A stretch of DNA of 64,000 bases from Photobacterium indicum (GCF_003026215.1 NZ_PYOC01000003.1:1-64000), one strand, 5' to 3'; positions 1 to 7,573 are shown, counted from the first letter of the stretch. The notes: generated by a model not told the origin, from the letters alone. Made by a program: numbers and translations.

Positions 1-254
1 CCCTTAGCAGCGAACCACTTATTAGGGTCATTTGAAGAAGAAAACTTCCAACTAAAAACATTACTTCCTTGACTCCAAGAAACCATTTTCGAATTAGCAC
101 GCTCATAAGAACCACTATTCAAACATTCAGCAAGTGAAGCCTTAGTACCAGTTGAACCACAATAAAGACTGGCTGGATAGGTTAAAACATAAATATCAGC
201 TGCAGAAGAATAGAAAGGAATCAACACCAATAATAAAAATAAATACCGTTTCAT
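1..254 (-). CDS. Secreted phage protein at the pIII position, 3' end outside window
   Basis: Reading leftward from an ATG at 254, this frame stays open to the window edge, giving 84 residues of a longer protein. The N-terminus MKRYLFLLLVLIPFYSSA is a clear signal peptide, followed by a Ser/Tyr-rich exported region with two cysteines. It is the first gene after the coat-protein terminator, which is where Ff-type filamentous phages keep the minor coat/adsorption protein gene (gIII). The pIII assignment rests on position and the signal peptide only; no receptor-binding or glycine-rich domain can be seen in the visible part. Confidence 0.6.
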   Translation of the reverse strand, partial: MKRYLFLLLVLIPFYSSAADIYVLTYPASLYCGSTGTKASLAECLNSGSYERANSKMVSWSQGSNVFSWKFSSSNDPNKWFAAK

Positions 255-267
255 ATATTGCGCTCAT

Positions 268-291
268 AAAAAAGGGCGACCGAAGCCGCCC
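268..291 (-). terminator. UUCG-loop intrinsic terminator after the coat-protein gene
   Basis: Read on the minus strand, a 7-bp GC-rich stem (285-291 with 274-280, one G-U pair) closes a TTCG tetraloop and is followed by six T residues. It lies directly downstream of the major coat protein gene. Ff phages have a terminator at the same place, which lets the coat gene be made in excess of downstream virion genes. Confidence 0.85.
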
Positions 292-325
292 ATGATGTAA
301 ATAACAAAGGGGTATCGTTATTCGA

Positions 326-559
326 TTAAACAGCTCGATTAACAAATTTCTTGAATAGCTTGATACCGATAAACGCGCCCGTTACCGACAGAATGACAGG
401 CCATGTGTAGCCTTCATATTCAGTCACTTGAGCACCGACAGCAGTAAAGGCCGCCGCCGCGCCATTGCCTTCAGCAAACGAAGAGCCAGACACAACCATC
501 AGACCAGCTGCAATCAATTTATTTTGGTGAACAGTTAACGCATTTTTTAATGTAGACAT
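326..559 (-). CDS. Filamentous-phage major coat protein (pVIII-like)
   Basis: A 77-residue protein starting at the ATG at 559. It has the pVIII layout. A positively charged N-terminal stretch with a hydrophobic leader ends in SSFA, giving a signal peptidase site around residues 27-28. A short acidic, Ala-rich amphipathic segment follows (AEGNGAAAAF), then one membrane span (WPVILSVTGAFIGIKLF), and a basic C-terminus (KKFVNRAV) that would contact DNA inside the filament. The mature product of about 50 residues matches Ff pVIII. It lies between the two tiny virion genes and a strong terminator, as in Ff phages. Confidence 0.85.
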   Translation of the reverse strand: MSTLKNALTVHQNKLIAAGLMVVSGSSFAEGNGAAAAFTAVGAQVTEYEGYTWPVILSVTGAFIGIKLFKKFVNRAV

Positions 560-599
560 AGTATTGTTCTCATTATTGAGGGTTTGAAATAAGAAACAC

Positions 600-707
600 T
601 TACCCCGTGTAAGTGGTTTCAATGAATTTTTTGTACGCTAGAATCGAGAACCCAAAACACCAACCTAAACCCCAAGCCCCGAACAGATAGGCAACAATTT
701 CAATCAT
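600..707 (-). CDS. Tiny membrane virion protein at the pIX position (35 aa)
   Basis: A 35-codon frame from the ATG at 707 to a TAA at 600-602. It starts MIEIVAYLFGAWGLGWCF, one hydrophobic span, followed by a short basic tail. Its start overlaps the stop of the upstream 32-aa gene in an ATGA arrangement, so the two are translationally coupled. Ff pIX is also about 32 residues, hydrophobic and encoded directly before gVIII. The call rests on size, hydrophobicity, coupling and gene order, since such short proteins keep little sequence similarity. Confidence 0.7.
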   Translation of the reverse strand: MIEIVAYLFGAWGLGWCFGFSILAYKKFIETTYTG

Positions 708-802
708 CGTTGACCACCTTTAATCGCACCAAGGGCGAAGCAAATGACCAGACCCACGCAGAACAGAATCTTTGTAATGTCTTCGGGATTTAAGTCAGTC
801 AT
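704..802 (-). CDS. Tiny membrane virion protein at the pVII position (32 aa)
   Basis: A 32-residue frame from the ATG at 802. After MTDLNPEDITK there is a single hydrophobic segment (ILFCVGLVICFALGAI) and a basic end (KGGQR). It follows the ssDNA-binding protein gene by 3 nt and its TGA overlaps the next ATG. Ff pVII has 33 residues and sits between gV and gIX, so length, topology and position all agree. pVII and pIX cap the filament end that leaves the cell first. Confidence 0.7.
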   Translation of the reverse strand: MTDLNPEDITKILFCVGLVICFALGAIKGGQR

Positions 803-805
803 GGG

Positions 806-1135
806 TTAGCCTTGTTGTGTTGGTTTGCTTTCAAGTGACGGAACAGCCAACAAGTGCCAGCCTGAAAAGCTCACGTGTTTACCGCCATCACCTGCAAAAG
901 ATCGTTCTACGTGTTGGATCTTAAACTCGACTTTCTTATCGATAATTTTCTGTAAATCCGAACCACCGCCCATTGAATCCCACACATCAGGGGACACACG
1001 ACAATCAACCACCTCGGAGGGGTTAAACAGTTGCAGTTTCACTGTGCCAGAGTCGCGGGATTCACCCGTTTTCTCATTGGTATTCGTTTTCTTTTCGATA
1101 TCGTCAGAATCGTTGATGCGTCCTTTGATAATCAT
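806..1135 (-). CDS. Phage ssDNA-binding protein (gV-like)
   Basis: A 109-residue protein starting at the ATG at 1135, preceded by a GGAG ribosome-binding site. It lies directly after the replication endonuclease and before the tiny virion genes, the place of gene V in filamentous phages. The sequence shows alternating beta-strand-like segments (DSGTVKLQLFNP, KKVEFKIQHVERSF, GKHVSFSGWHLLAV) as expected for an OB-fold dimer that coats single-stranded phage DNA and switches replication to packaging. The assignment relies mainly on position and size; sequence resemblance to Ff pV is not obvious by eye. Confidence 0.65.
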   Translation of the reverse strand: MIIKGRINDSDDIEKKTNTNEKTGESRDSGTVKLQLFNPSEVVDCRVSPDVWDSMGGGSDLQKIIDKKVEFKIQHVERSFAGDGGKHVSFSGWHLLAVPSLESKPTQQG

Positions 1136-1167
1136 TTGAGTTCTCCAATTTTTAAAAGGGGGGACAG

Positions 1168-3264
1168 TTATTGACACAAGTCCAAGGATGAATCGAAATA
1201 ACCTACGTCATGGGCTGCGCCCACGAACGCAGGCCATTGCGACTCATCAAAAGCAAAAGCCGTAAGCTCATCGACACGTTGTAAATATTGTTGGTACTGG
1301 TCGTATTGCTCATCAGCCATACGTTGGTATTCTCCCTCGCGTTCTAGCACCTCGAAGATGTCAGTGACACCCGTCATGATGCGTTTGGTTCCACGAAGGA
1401 ATTTTTCTTTGTTTTCGGTTTTCCATTGACGGCCACGCGTCGCAAGATAGGCAGCTTTGAAGACCACACCAATCACACGAGTGTTGGCATCATCGCCATA
1501 GCGGGTTTTAGAGGTTAGGGTGGTTGTATGCTCCTCGCCAAACTCATCAATCAGCTTTTCCATGATGGTAGGCACTTGATAAACAGGCTTAACGGTTTGG
1601 TCATTACGACGTACGAACACACCGCCCATCGCAAGACAGAAGGCTTCCCAATCCGATGAATCAGCCGCACGACGGACATTTTCAAGAGTGAGCCATTCAC
1701 CCTTATCAAGGCGATTAAACACAGCATCATCCTCTTTCAAATCTTGACGAATTCGACGAAGTTCACGCCAAACGGTAACGGATGGACCACCAATAAATTG
1801 AAACTGACGGATGCGATTAACACGCGCCCAAGTAACAACACGCTCAGCGGCTTCTGTACCTTCAAGCGTGGTTGAACGGTCAGAATCGATATGTTTACCA
1901 TCGATATTTTTAGACAGGTACTTGGCGACGTAGCCAACCGCAGAGCCTTTTGACCAATCGATTTTTTCAGATGTGAAACGGTATTTCTTTGCGCCTTTTT
2001 CATTCGGTGAATCCTTCATTGCTTCTTTTTTAAAGAGGCTTGTCACCGTGGATTCATGACGCTTTTCCATGAAGAACAACAGATGCCAGTGAGGACAACC
2101 GTCGGCATGAGGCTCAACAACACGCAAGCCGTAAACTTTAATCTCAGCTTTATCGAGTGCCTTGCGAAAATCAGCAAACATCGACGTCATATAATCATGT
2201 GCGTCTTGGGTTGTTGGGCAGTCTGCGTCTAACCATTTCTGATTAACTTTGTTACTGGCCACAGAGTGAAAGCGGCTAGGGCATGTGGGTGTATAGAACA
2301 TCCCAACATGATCATTCGCTTGTGCAATACTCTCGAACCCCTTCAAACGGACAAACATTTCAGCACGTCGAATTTCAGGGTTAGAAATAGATTTTCCCGC
2401 CAACTCATTCAGCGTGAACCAGTTAGATTCGTCATCCGCATCATAAGCAATGGTGTTTTGCATCATGGATAAGTTGTCTTGGTCACGAACGCGACGACGT
2501 TGGAGCGAAAAGTTTGAGCAGTAAGACTGACCATGCTTATGAACAATTGTTAAATCACGGGCAACACGTTCAATTTCTAACGCACTGCGTTGACGTAAAG
2601 CACGACGCCACCAAAGCTCATTGGTTGCGCGGTTAATCAAACTTTGTAACTCGTTATCTTTTTCCTTTTGTTCAACCAGCTCATCACGAAACGCCAAACC
2701 GTAATCAGCCAGAATGTTACGTGCGACTTCAAAAGCAGCTTGTGTGTCATCAATGGCCGCAACCTTACGCATGACATGTGCAGACTTGGCTTTTGCAAAC
2801 TCACATAATTCTTCATCGGTTGAGGTGTAACGAAATTCCATTTTTGTCAGACGTTCGTTAGCGGATTCAACAGCACGAACGGCATCAAGGTAATCAATTT
2901 TTTTCGTCATGTTGATGAAGGCACGTGTCATCACCGGTGCAAATTCTCGATGTGACTTACACGCATCAAATGCACGAACAACCCAACTTTTTTCAGGAAC
3001 GAAAAACGTCTTCTTTGAATGGTCATCAAAACGCGGGACTAAGTGAGGCTGGGGCGCGGCATAGAATGGATTGATACCAAACTCATCATTAAAGATGGAC
3101 GCGACCACGTTGTAACACTCTGGCATTACCGCCTGAGTTGAACCAGACTTAAAGTGACAAGGTAACTTTAGTTCTAATGCTGATTTTTCTGCCAGTTCGT
3201 TACGCGTGAACCAGTTCGATTTCTCTTGCTGCTCAGCTTGAAGGACAACATCAGGCGACATCAT
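1168..3264 (-). CDS. Inovirus rolling-circle replication endonuclease (HUH, two-tyrosine type)
   Basis: A 698-residue initiator that would nick the phage plus-strand origin and stay bound to its 5' end. The HUH metal-binding motif is visible around residue 390 (PHADGCPHWHLLFFM, His-x-His) and the two-tyrosine motif near residue 445 (YVAKYLSK), as in the phiX174 gpA/superfamily I initiators. The protein is longer than Ff pII (410 aa) and has an extra N-terminal half. A 13-residue element, SNWFTxNELAxKS, occurs twice, at about residues 16-28 and 279-291, suggesting an internal duplication. Its start overlaps the stop of the upstream 74-aa gene (ATGA), so both belong to one leftward operon under the operator region at 3507-3570. 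Confidence 0.88.
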   Translation of the reverse strand: MMSPDVVLQAEQQEKSNWFTRNELAEKSALELKLPCHFKSGSTQAVMPECYNVVASIFNDEFGINPFYAAPQPHLVPRFDDHSKKTFFVPEKSWVVRAFDACKSHREFAPVMTRAFINMTKKIDYLDAVRAVESANERLTKMEFRYTSTDEELCEFAKAKSAHVMRKVAAIDDTQAAFEVARNILADYGLAFRDELVEQKEKDNELQSLINRATNELWWRRALRQRSALEIERVARDLTIVHKHGQSYCSNFSLQRRRVRDQDNLSMMQNTIAYDADDESNWFTLNELAGKSISNPEIRRAEMFVRLKGFESIAQANDHVGMFYTPTCPSRFHSVASNKVNQKWLDADCPTTQDAHDYMTSMFADFRKALDKAEIKVYGLRVVEPHADGCPHWHLLFFMEKRHESTVTSLFKKEAMKDSPNEKGAKKYRFTSEKIDWSKGSAVGYVAKYLSKNIDGKHIDSDRSTTLEGTEAAERVVTWARVNRIRQFQFIGGPSVTVWRELRRIRQDLKEDDAVFNRLDKGEWLTLENVRRAADSSDWEAFCLAMGGVFVRRNDQTVKPVYQVPTIMEKLIDEFGEEHTTTLTSKTRYGDDANTRVIGVVFKAAYLATRGRQWKTENKEKFLRGTKRIMTGVTDIFEVLEREGEYQRMADEQYDQYQQYLQRVDELTAFAFDESQWPAFVGAAHDVGYFDSSLDLCQ

Positions 3265-3485
3265 GATTGAGCATCCTGACCAACAGACTGAACAACGCCA
3301 GACCAGAATGAAAGCGAGCGACCATCAGCAATTTGAGTTGCCAAGTCAGTAATCTCGAAAACTTCTTTGTTTGAGTAAGCCTTGGCTTGTAAATACTTGG
3401 GAGCATACGCAGCGGTAACAACAACAATTTCTCGACCGTTATCAAAGAAACGAACACCGTCATTAAGTTGAATGTTGATAGCCAT
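3261..3485 (-). CDS. Small first gene of the inovirus replication operon
   Basis: A 74-residue soluble protein starting at the ATG at 3485 behind a good GGAG site. It reads MAINIQLNDGVRFFDNGRE and has no recognisable motif. It is the promoter-proximal gene of the leftward replication operon and is coupled to the replication endonuclease by an ATGA overlap. Vibrio filamentous phages often carry a small gene here, but I cannot assign a function. Confidence 0.7.
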   Translation of the reverse strand: MAINIQLNDGVRFFDNGREIVVVTAAYAPKYLQAKAYSNKEVFEITDLATQIADGRSLSFWSGVVQSVGQDAQS

Positions 3486-3506
3486 ATGTAACTCCAAATA
3501 CTTACC

Positions 3507-3570
3507 AGTCCTGATTTACCGATACTGTAGTCCTGATGAATCGATACCTCAAGACACGATTTTTGGATAC
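3507..3570. promoter_or_regulatory. Three tandem 19-bp operator repeats between rep operon and repressor
   Basis: Three direct repeats start at 3507, 3529 and 3552, that is 22 and 23 bp apart (about two helical turns each). The first two are AGTCCTGATTTACCGATAC and AGTCCTGATGAATCGATAC. The third, AGACACGATTTTTGGATAC, matches the first at about 13 of 19 positions. They fill the divergent intergenic region between the leftward replication operon and the rightward repressor gene. That placement fits binding sites for the 118-aa repressor controlling both promoters; the binding itself is inferred. Confidence 0.7.
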
Positions 3571-3605
3571 TAATGGTCTAAACTAGGAAAAAAAGGAGCA
3601 ATGCA

Positions 3606-3962
3606 ATGTATGCAAATCAACTGTTAGATGCCTATAAACAAGCTAAAAGCTATGTGCAAGACAAACAAATTGCGCATGATTTGGGTATTAGTAAGCAGAA
3701 GATGAGTAATATTAGAAGTGGAGCTAGGCAACTCACTGATAATGAAGCTATTTTTCTAGCTGAAAATTCAAACATTGATGTGCACGAAGCATTGATCTTT
3801 CTTGCGGCTGATAAAGCTAAGACTCATAAAGCCCAGCAGATATGGCAGGACATCACGGCAAAGTTAAGTAGCCAAGGATTTCAGCGCCTAAGCCTTGGTA
3901 TTACTGGATTTATGGCGTTTGGGATTGGTGTCCGCCAGTACGCATTATGTATAGCGTGGTAA
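3606..3962 (+). CDS. Inovirus repressor, HTH (DUF3693-like)
   Basis: A 118-residue protein with an N-terminal helix-turn-helix (DKQIAHDLGISKQKMSNIRSG, about residues 22-42) and a hydrophobic C-terminus (LSLGITGFMAFGIGV) ending RQYALCIAW. This layout resembles the DUF3693-type repressors of Vibrio filamentous phages. An AGGAG site precedes the ATG at 3606. It is transcribed away from the replication operon, with three operator repeats between. Its last codons are encoded by the dif-like site 3938-3965, so integration at that site determines the protein's C-terminal residues. Confidence 0.78.
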   Translation: MYANQLLDAYKQAKSYVQDKQIAHDLGISKQKMSNIRSGARQLTDNEAIFLAENSNIDVHEALIFLAADKAKTHKAQQIWQDITAKLSSQGFQRLSLGITGFMAFGIGVRQYALCIAW

Positions 3963-3965
3963 ATC
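3938..3965. other. dif-like phage attachment junction (inovirus / corticoviral prophage border)
   Basis: A 28-bp dif-like sequence. The XerC-side arm AGTACGCATTA differs by one base from the arm of the full dif at 18508. The central hexamer TGTATA is identical. The XerD-side arm GCGTGGTAAAT is diverged, with four mismatches. A good XerC arm plus matching centre and a degenerate XerD arm is the pattern of attP-type sites of dif-integrating phages. It overlaps the 3' end of one repressor gene and lies 15 bp from the 3' end of the next prophage's repressor, so it marks the border of two integrated elements. Confidence 0.75.
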
Positions 3966-3979
3966 ATGCTGAAAGCCCT

Positions 3980-4243
3980 TTAATTAGGGCTTATTACTCG
4001 TAAAGCGTTGACTAGGCGGGGGTTTTCATATTTATCTTCCAACAAATTGTGAACGACTTTGTGATCTTCTAGTTCTAAAAGGTCAGCAATAGCAAAAGCT
4101 ATGTCCCAATCCATCGAATTTTTCTTACATCTCCAGTTACTAACTCTAGCACCTGTGACATTTAATTTTTTGGCAAGCTGGTAATCGGAGGTCAAGTTAT
4201 ATCTAGCCTTGACCATATCGAGCAATTCAATTGTATATGTCAT
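3980..4243 (-). CDS. HTH repressor of the corticoviral prophage
   Basis: An 87-residue protein with a helix-turn-helix in its first half (SDYQLAKKLNVTGARVSNW, about residues 18-36). It is similar in style to the inovirus repressor but shorter and without the hydrophobic tail. It is transcribed leftward, divergently from the early gene cluster that begins at 4388. The intervening region holds a perfect 16-bp palindrome. That arrangement suggests a lysogeny repressor controlling its own gene and the rightward early operon. It converges on the inovirus repressor across the dif-like junction. Confidence 0.72.
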   Translation of the reverse strand: MTYTIELLDMVKARYNLTSDYQLAKKLNVTGARVSNWRCKKNSMDWDIAFAIADLLELEDHKVVHNLLEDKYENPRLVNALRVISPN

Positions 4244-4315
4244 GCAAATACCGTGTTTTAGCCATAAGTTGTTAAATAATAGGCGATCAAAATGTCATTT
4301 CCTATAGTAAGGGGC

Positions 4316-4331
4316 ATCTTGATATCAAGAT
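4316..4331. promoter_or_regulatory. Perfect 16-bp palindrome, candidate repressor operator
   Basis: ATCTTGATATCAAGAT reads the same on both strands and lies about midway between the divergent repressor (start 4243) and the first early gene (4388). It is a natural candidate operator for the 87-aa HTH protein. Binding is inferred from position and symmetry only. Confidence 0.6.
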
Positions 4332-4387
4332 TAAACTTACTAATATGAACCCGTACACATTAACTTGCTTTGTATGGGGATACGGAC

Positions 4388-4564
4388 ATGACACCACTAG
4401 AACATATCAAACAGTTACAAACGGAATTGAAGCAACATCGCATTAATAAACCAATTAAGAAAAAACTAAATTTCATACCGCTTGGGTGTAGTGATTACCG
4501 CTATAGCCGTACTTTTCAAGTTCAAGCACGTCGCGCAACTATCGCGAAAGGTGGTGCATTATGA
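4388..4564 (+). CDS. Small early phage protein (58 aa)
   Basis: A 58-residue basic protein starting MTPLEHIKQLQTELKQHR, mostly helical, first gene of the rightward early operon. The ATG at 4388 follows a GGGGA ribosome-binding site and is preferred over an upstream in-frame TTG. Its stop overlaps the next start. No family is recognised. Short basic first-operon proteins in small phages are often regulators, but nothing here proves that. Confidence 0.6.
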   Translation: MTPLEHIKQLQTELKQHRINKPIKKKLNFIPLGCSDYRYSRTFQVQARRATIAKGGAL

Positions 4565-4770
4565 ACATGACAACCAAAGAAACGAAATTCTATTCTCTTT
4601 GCATGGCTATTTCTGCAATAAAGCACAATAAACGTGAATCTGAAAAACATCTTAAGAAATTTAAACAAACAGGCAATGACGAATATATACAACGGGTAAC
4701 TAAAACGCTTGAGAATGATGAACTCGTTATCGAAACATTAGAAGCAATGTTGTCGGAGGTGTGGAAATGA
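4561..4770 (+). CDS. Small early phage protein, helical (69 aa)
   Basis: A 69-residue, highly charged, probably all-helical protein (KHNKRESEKHLKKFKQTGND and a Glu-rich C-terminal helix). It is coupled to its neighbours: its start overlaps the upstream stop, and its stop overlaps the ATG at 4767. No known domain is recognised. Confidence 0.6.
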   Translation: MNMTTKETKFYSLCMAISAIKHNKRESEKHLKKFKQTGNDEYIQRVTKTLENDELVIETLEAMLSEVWK

Positions 4771-4961
4771 GCACATCCGTTGAATGGTATTCCAATGCAG
4801 GTGCAACAGTTAACAAAACGTTGCCTTTCACCCCTGAATCTAATTTCTATCGTGCGGTTTCACAGTGCGTTAATTTTGCAGGTAATGAGCCATCATATCT
4901 GCGTTCTGTTATGGCAATTATTCCGGTTGATGATAAACGCCGTTTAGTGGTGATGTCATGA
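4767..4961 (+). CDS. Small early phage protein (64 aa)
   Basis: A 64-residue protein starting MSTSVEWYSNAGATVNKTLP with a few beta-type segments (VMAIIPVDDKRRLVVMS). The ATG at 4767 overlaps the preceding stop in an ATGA arrangement and follows a GGAGG site inside the upstream gene. Function is not recognised; it belongs to the tightly packed early operon that leads into the replication initiator. Confidence 0.6.
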   Translation: MSTSVEWYSNAGATVNKTLPFTPESNFYRAVSQCVNFAGNEPSYLRSVMAIIPVDDKRRLVVMS

Positions 4962-5242
4962 ATACTCAAAGAATCCCTAAGCAAGTGACTAAAGCCCCTT
5001 CGGGGGCGGCGGTTTCTTCTATGCCATTGCACGAAGTTGCGATCCCAGTAGATAAATCAATCACCGCACAGTACATGGCTGACCATGCTTATCGTGAATG
5101 TAAGCGTTCTCTAATGATTGCGCGTCAAAATCGTCTTAATGGCGATCATGAAGATGTCGCGTTTTTCTTGAATGATGCTGCTGAGTTTCGTCGCATCTAT
5201 CAGGCTTTTGCTAACGCCGTTGATGTTATGGGTGGCTTGTAA
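4958..5242 (+). CDS. Small early phage protein (94 aa)
   Basis: A 94-residue protein with a disordered N-terminus (about 30 residues) and a helical C-terminal region (MADHAYRECKRSLMIARQNR, then a segment ending NAVDVMGGL). Both ends overlap neighbouring genes by 1-4 nt, showing translational coupling. No family is recognised. Confidence 0.6.
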   Translation: MNTQRIPKQVTKAPSGAAVSSMPLHEVAIPVDKSITAQYMADHAYRECKRSLMIARQNRLNGDHEDVAFFLNDAAEFRRIYQAFANAVDVMGGL

Positions 5243-5409
5243 TGAACAGCACCCTTTATCAACTTTTGAAAAATGACATTCGAGCCAGCATTGCGCTGGC
5301 GCGAAGTTATCGATTGGCGGGCGAACGCCGCACCGCCATTCAGTTTATGGCCTATATCAAAGAGACTCGAAAGGAATTAACGGAGGTGATTGCTAATGTT
5401 GCCGCCTAA
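5242..5409 (+). CDS. Small early phage protein overlapping rep start (55 aa)
   Basis: A 55-residue frame whose ATG overlaps the TAA of the previous gene and whose last 14 nt overlap the start of the replication initiator. It reads MNSTLYQLLKNDIRASIALA, a helical, arginine-rich small protein. The C-terminal coding region contains the CGGAGG ribosome-binding site for the initiator at 5396, so its translation is likely coupled to initiator synthesis. Function unknown. Confidence 0.62.
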   Translation: MNSTLYQLLKNDIRASIALARSYRLAGERRTAIQFMAYIKETRKELTEVIANVAA

Positions 5410-7558
5410 CGATGTTCTCTATGTGGCTGGCGCTGTTCAGCCAGTCGATATTACTAAAAGCAATCAAGCCGCCTTCGAGAGCGGTTTTTTAGGATTCAAT
5501 TTTTGTGGTCCACGACCTCAAGAAGTTACACCGCAACAGTTTTGGAATTTAAATCGCGTTAACCGAGATACTGATTTTATTGCCAATAAACAAAAAGCGT
5601 ATGCTGCTTCTTTGCCTAACTATAACGCTAAACATCTCCGCGAAGCGGCGGCACGAAGTGACGAAAACAATAGGCTTGTCCAAGGGCGCAAAAGTCCGAC
5701 ACACCCACAACAAGCCCAATTAGATAAGATTCTGCGACAAGAACGCAAGCTACAGCGCGGTGATACGGTTCTATCCAGTACCGAGGCTTTCTACAATCAA
5801 GACACGTTATACACGATTACAGAAGATGGAAACAAAGCACGCGTCTTAGCGCCTAAAGGCAAGTCGAAGATTACCGAGCCAAAAATCAACCCAAATTCAA
5901 TCAGGTTGATGAATCGTGAATGGTCTGGTCAATATAAAATCCAATATCACACTCAAACACCGTCAAGTTCTGCACCCGATCCACAAGAGGGTGATCGCTT
6001 TACTGAAAGTCTGACTAAGCGTGCTGTGAGCAAAATTTTTGAATCGGGTGCTTATGTTGCAACATGCTGCGGTGGATTTACCACGTTCTTAACCCTGACC
6101 TTTACCAAAGAACAACGAAATAAATTATTTGGCGGAATGGTTGATGGTGACGCTGCGCCATATTGCACCCTGCCTAAACCACCGCTTCCAGCCAGTAAAA
6201 CTCGTGGTTCACGCTCAATGTTACGTGGTCGTCCACAACTGAAATGCACTGATGGAGCCAATACCCCGATAAACATAAAACGAAACATGGCGAAACCGAT
6301 TAATCATATTGCAGGGCCGTATTGTTACATTGATATGTGTGCCGATGACCCTGCGCTAACCGTCGATATTAATGATGATGGCTTGGTTAAAGTGATGAAC
6401 GAAAACGGTGATATTGCAGGGTCATACTCGCCATTATTTGCTAAGCCAGAAAAAGTATTCACATTAACGAAAACCGCGGAAACAACCATAGGCAAAGAGG
6501 TTTCTCGTTTTCTTGATAGCGCTAAAAAGATGTATCACCGTGGTTGGATAGCAAATCACACCGTAGAGGTTGATCTGGAAAGTGGTGCGGAATATTGCAA
6601 ACTAAAAGACAAGTCGGTGGCTGGTCATAGTAAACCAAGTGAATTTGGTCCTACTCAAGACCCTGCCGACTTTCATTACATTTGGGTGGCTGAATGTCCT
6701 GCGAATGAGAACGGTGAGCCCAACCCACATGTTCATGTTTTACTTAATTGGTTAGTGCCTAAGCCGTTATTTTCAGCCTGGTCAAAACGTATTGAAAAAA
6801 TATGGGGTAATGGCATGGCTAACTTACAACGTATTAAACAGCCCAAAGCTGCCGGAACTTACCTAATTAAAGCCGTTGGTTATGCGGCCAAAGGTGAAAA
6901 CGCCGACCAAGGGTTAATTAAAGGGAATCGTTACAATATTGCCCAATGTAGCCGCGCCCCCGCGTGGGTATGTGTTGACAGTTTTGAAGCGGGAAATATG
7001 GCAGCCATTATCAAAGAATGTGGTTACAAGTTAGAGCAATGGCGCAAACCGCTAGACCGTAGCTTGAGGCGACTTAATAAGCAGTTAGACCAAACCGTCA
7101 AGGCGAAAGCGATAGCCAAACAAGCCCAAAAGCCACAAGACGTGATCCACAAATTAACAGGCCGCATTATTCGGCTTGAGCACCAACAAAAAGCGGTTCG
7201 GAGCCAAATAAAAAGTCGTGAAGTACATGCCTCCACTAAGAACATTTTCAGTTTGTCATTTGATGGAAAAAAAGCAGAAGAAAAGGTGTGGGATTTTCTG
7301 CTCTGGGCGGCGGGTGCACGGGGCTGGTCAATGGAATCTAAATCTGATGATGATGCTTATCGCCAAACCGTCAATGAAGCCAAACAGTTTGCCCGTATTG
7401 AATACGCCAACAAGTACGAACGATTCAAAGAGAAACGCGCTTATTGGCAAAGCGTCCTAAGTGACCCATTAGTGCCAAATGAAATCGATAACGAGGCGGA
7501 GTTAGCCAAATCTATGCTAATCCGCGAACAGTATGAAATCCACGTATTAGCTGCATAG
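5396..7558 (+). CDS. Corticoviral replication initiator (HUH rolling-circle endonuclease)
   Basis: A 720-residue protein from the ATG at 5396, placed 9 nt after a CGGAGG site. The HUH metal motif is visible around residue 450 (NPHVHVLLNW), followed at about 490 by the tyrosine motif region (AGTYLIKAVGYAAKG). These are the hallmarks of superfamily I rolling-circle initiators such as PM2 P12 and phiX174 gpA. The last 150 residues are helical and rich in Lys/Gln. It heads the replication module of the prophage and is unrelated by eye to the inovirus initiator 2 kb away beyond these motifs, so two separate rolling-circle replicons lie side by side. Confidence 0.82.
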   Translation: MLPPNDVLYVAGAVQPVDITKSNQAAFESGFLGFNFCGPRPQEVTPQQFWNLNRVNRDTDFIANKQKAYAASLPNYNAKHLREAAARSDENNRLVQGRKSPTHPQQAQLDKILRQERKLQRGDTVLSSTEAFYNQDTLYTITEDGNKARVLAPKGKSKITEPKINPNSIRLMNREWSGQYKIQYHTQTPSSSAPDPQEGDRFTESLTKRAVSKIFESGAYVATCCGGFTTFLTLTFTKEQRNKLFGGMVDGDAAPYCTLPKPPLPASKTRGSRSMLRGRPQLKCTDGANTPINIKRNMAKPINHIAGPYCYIDMCADDPALTVDINDDGLVKVMNENGDIAGSYSPLFAKPEKVFTLTKTAETTIGKEVSRFLDSAKKMYHRGWIANHTVEVDLESGAEYCKLKDKSVAGHSKPSEFGPTQDPADFHYIWVAECPANENGEPNPHVHVLLNWLVPKPLFSAWSKRIEKIWGNGMANLQRIKQPKAAGTYLIKAVGYAAKGENADQGLIKGNRYNIAQCSRAPAWVCVDSFEAGNMAAIIKECGYKLEQWRKPLDRSLRRLNKQLDQTVKAKAIAKQAQKPQDVIHKLTGRIIRLEHQQKAVRSQIKSREVHASTKNIFSLSFDGKKAEEKVWDFLLWAAGARGWSMESKSDDDAYRQTVNEAKQFARIEYANKYERFKEKRAYWQSVLSDPLVPNEIDNEAELAKSMLIREQYEIHVLAA

Positions 7559-7573
7559 AGGAAACCGTAAACC

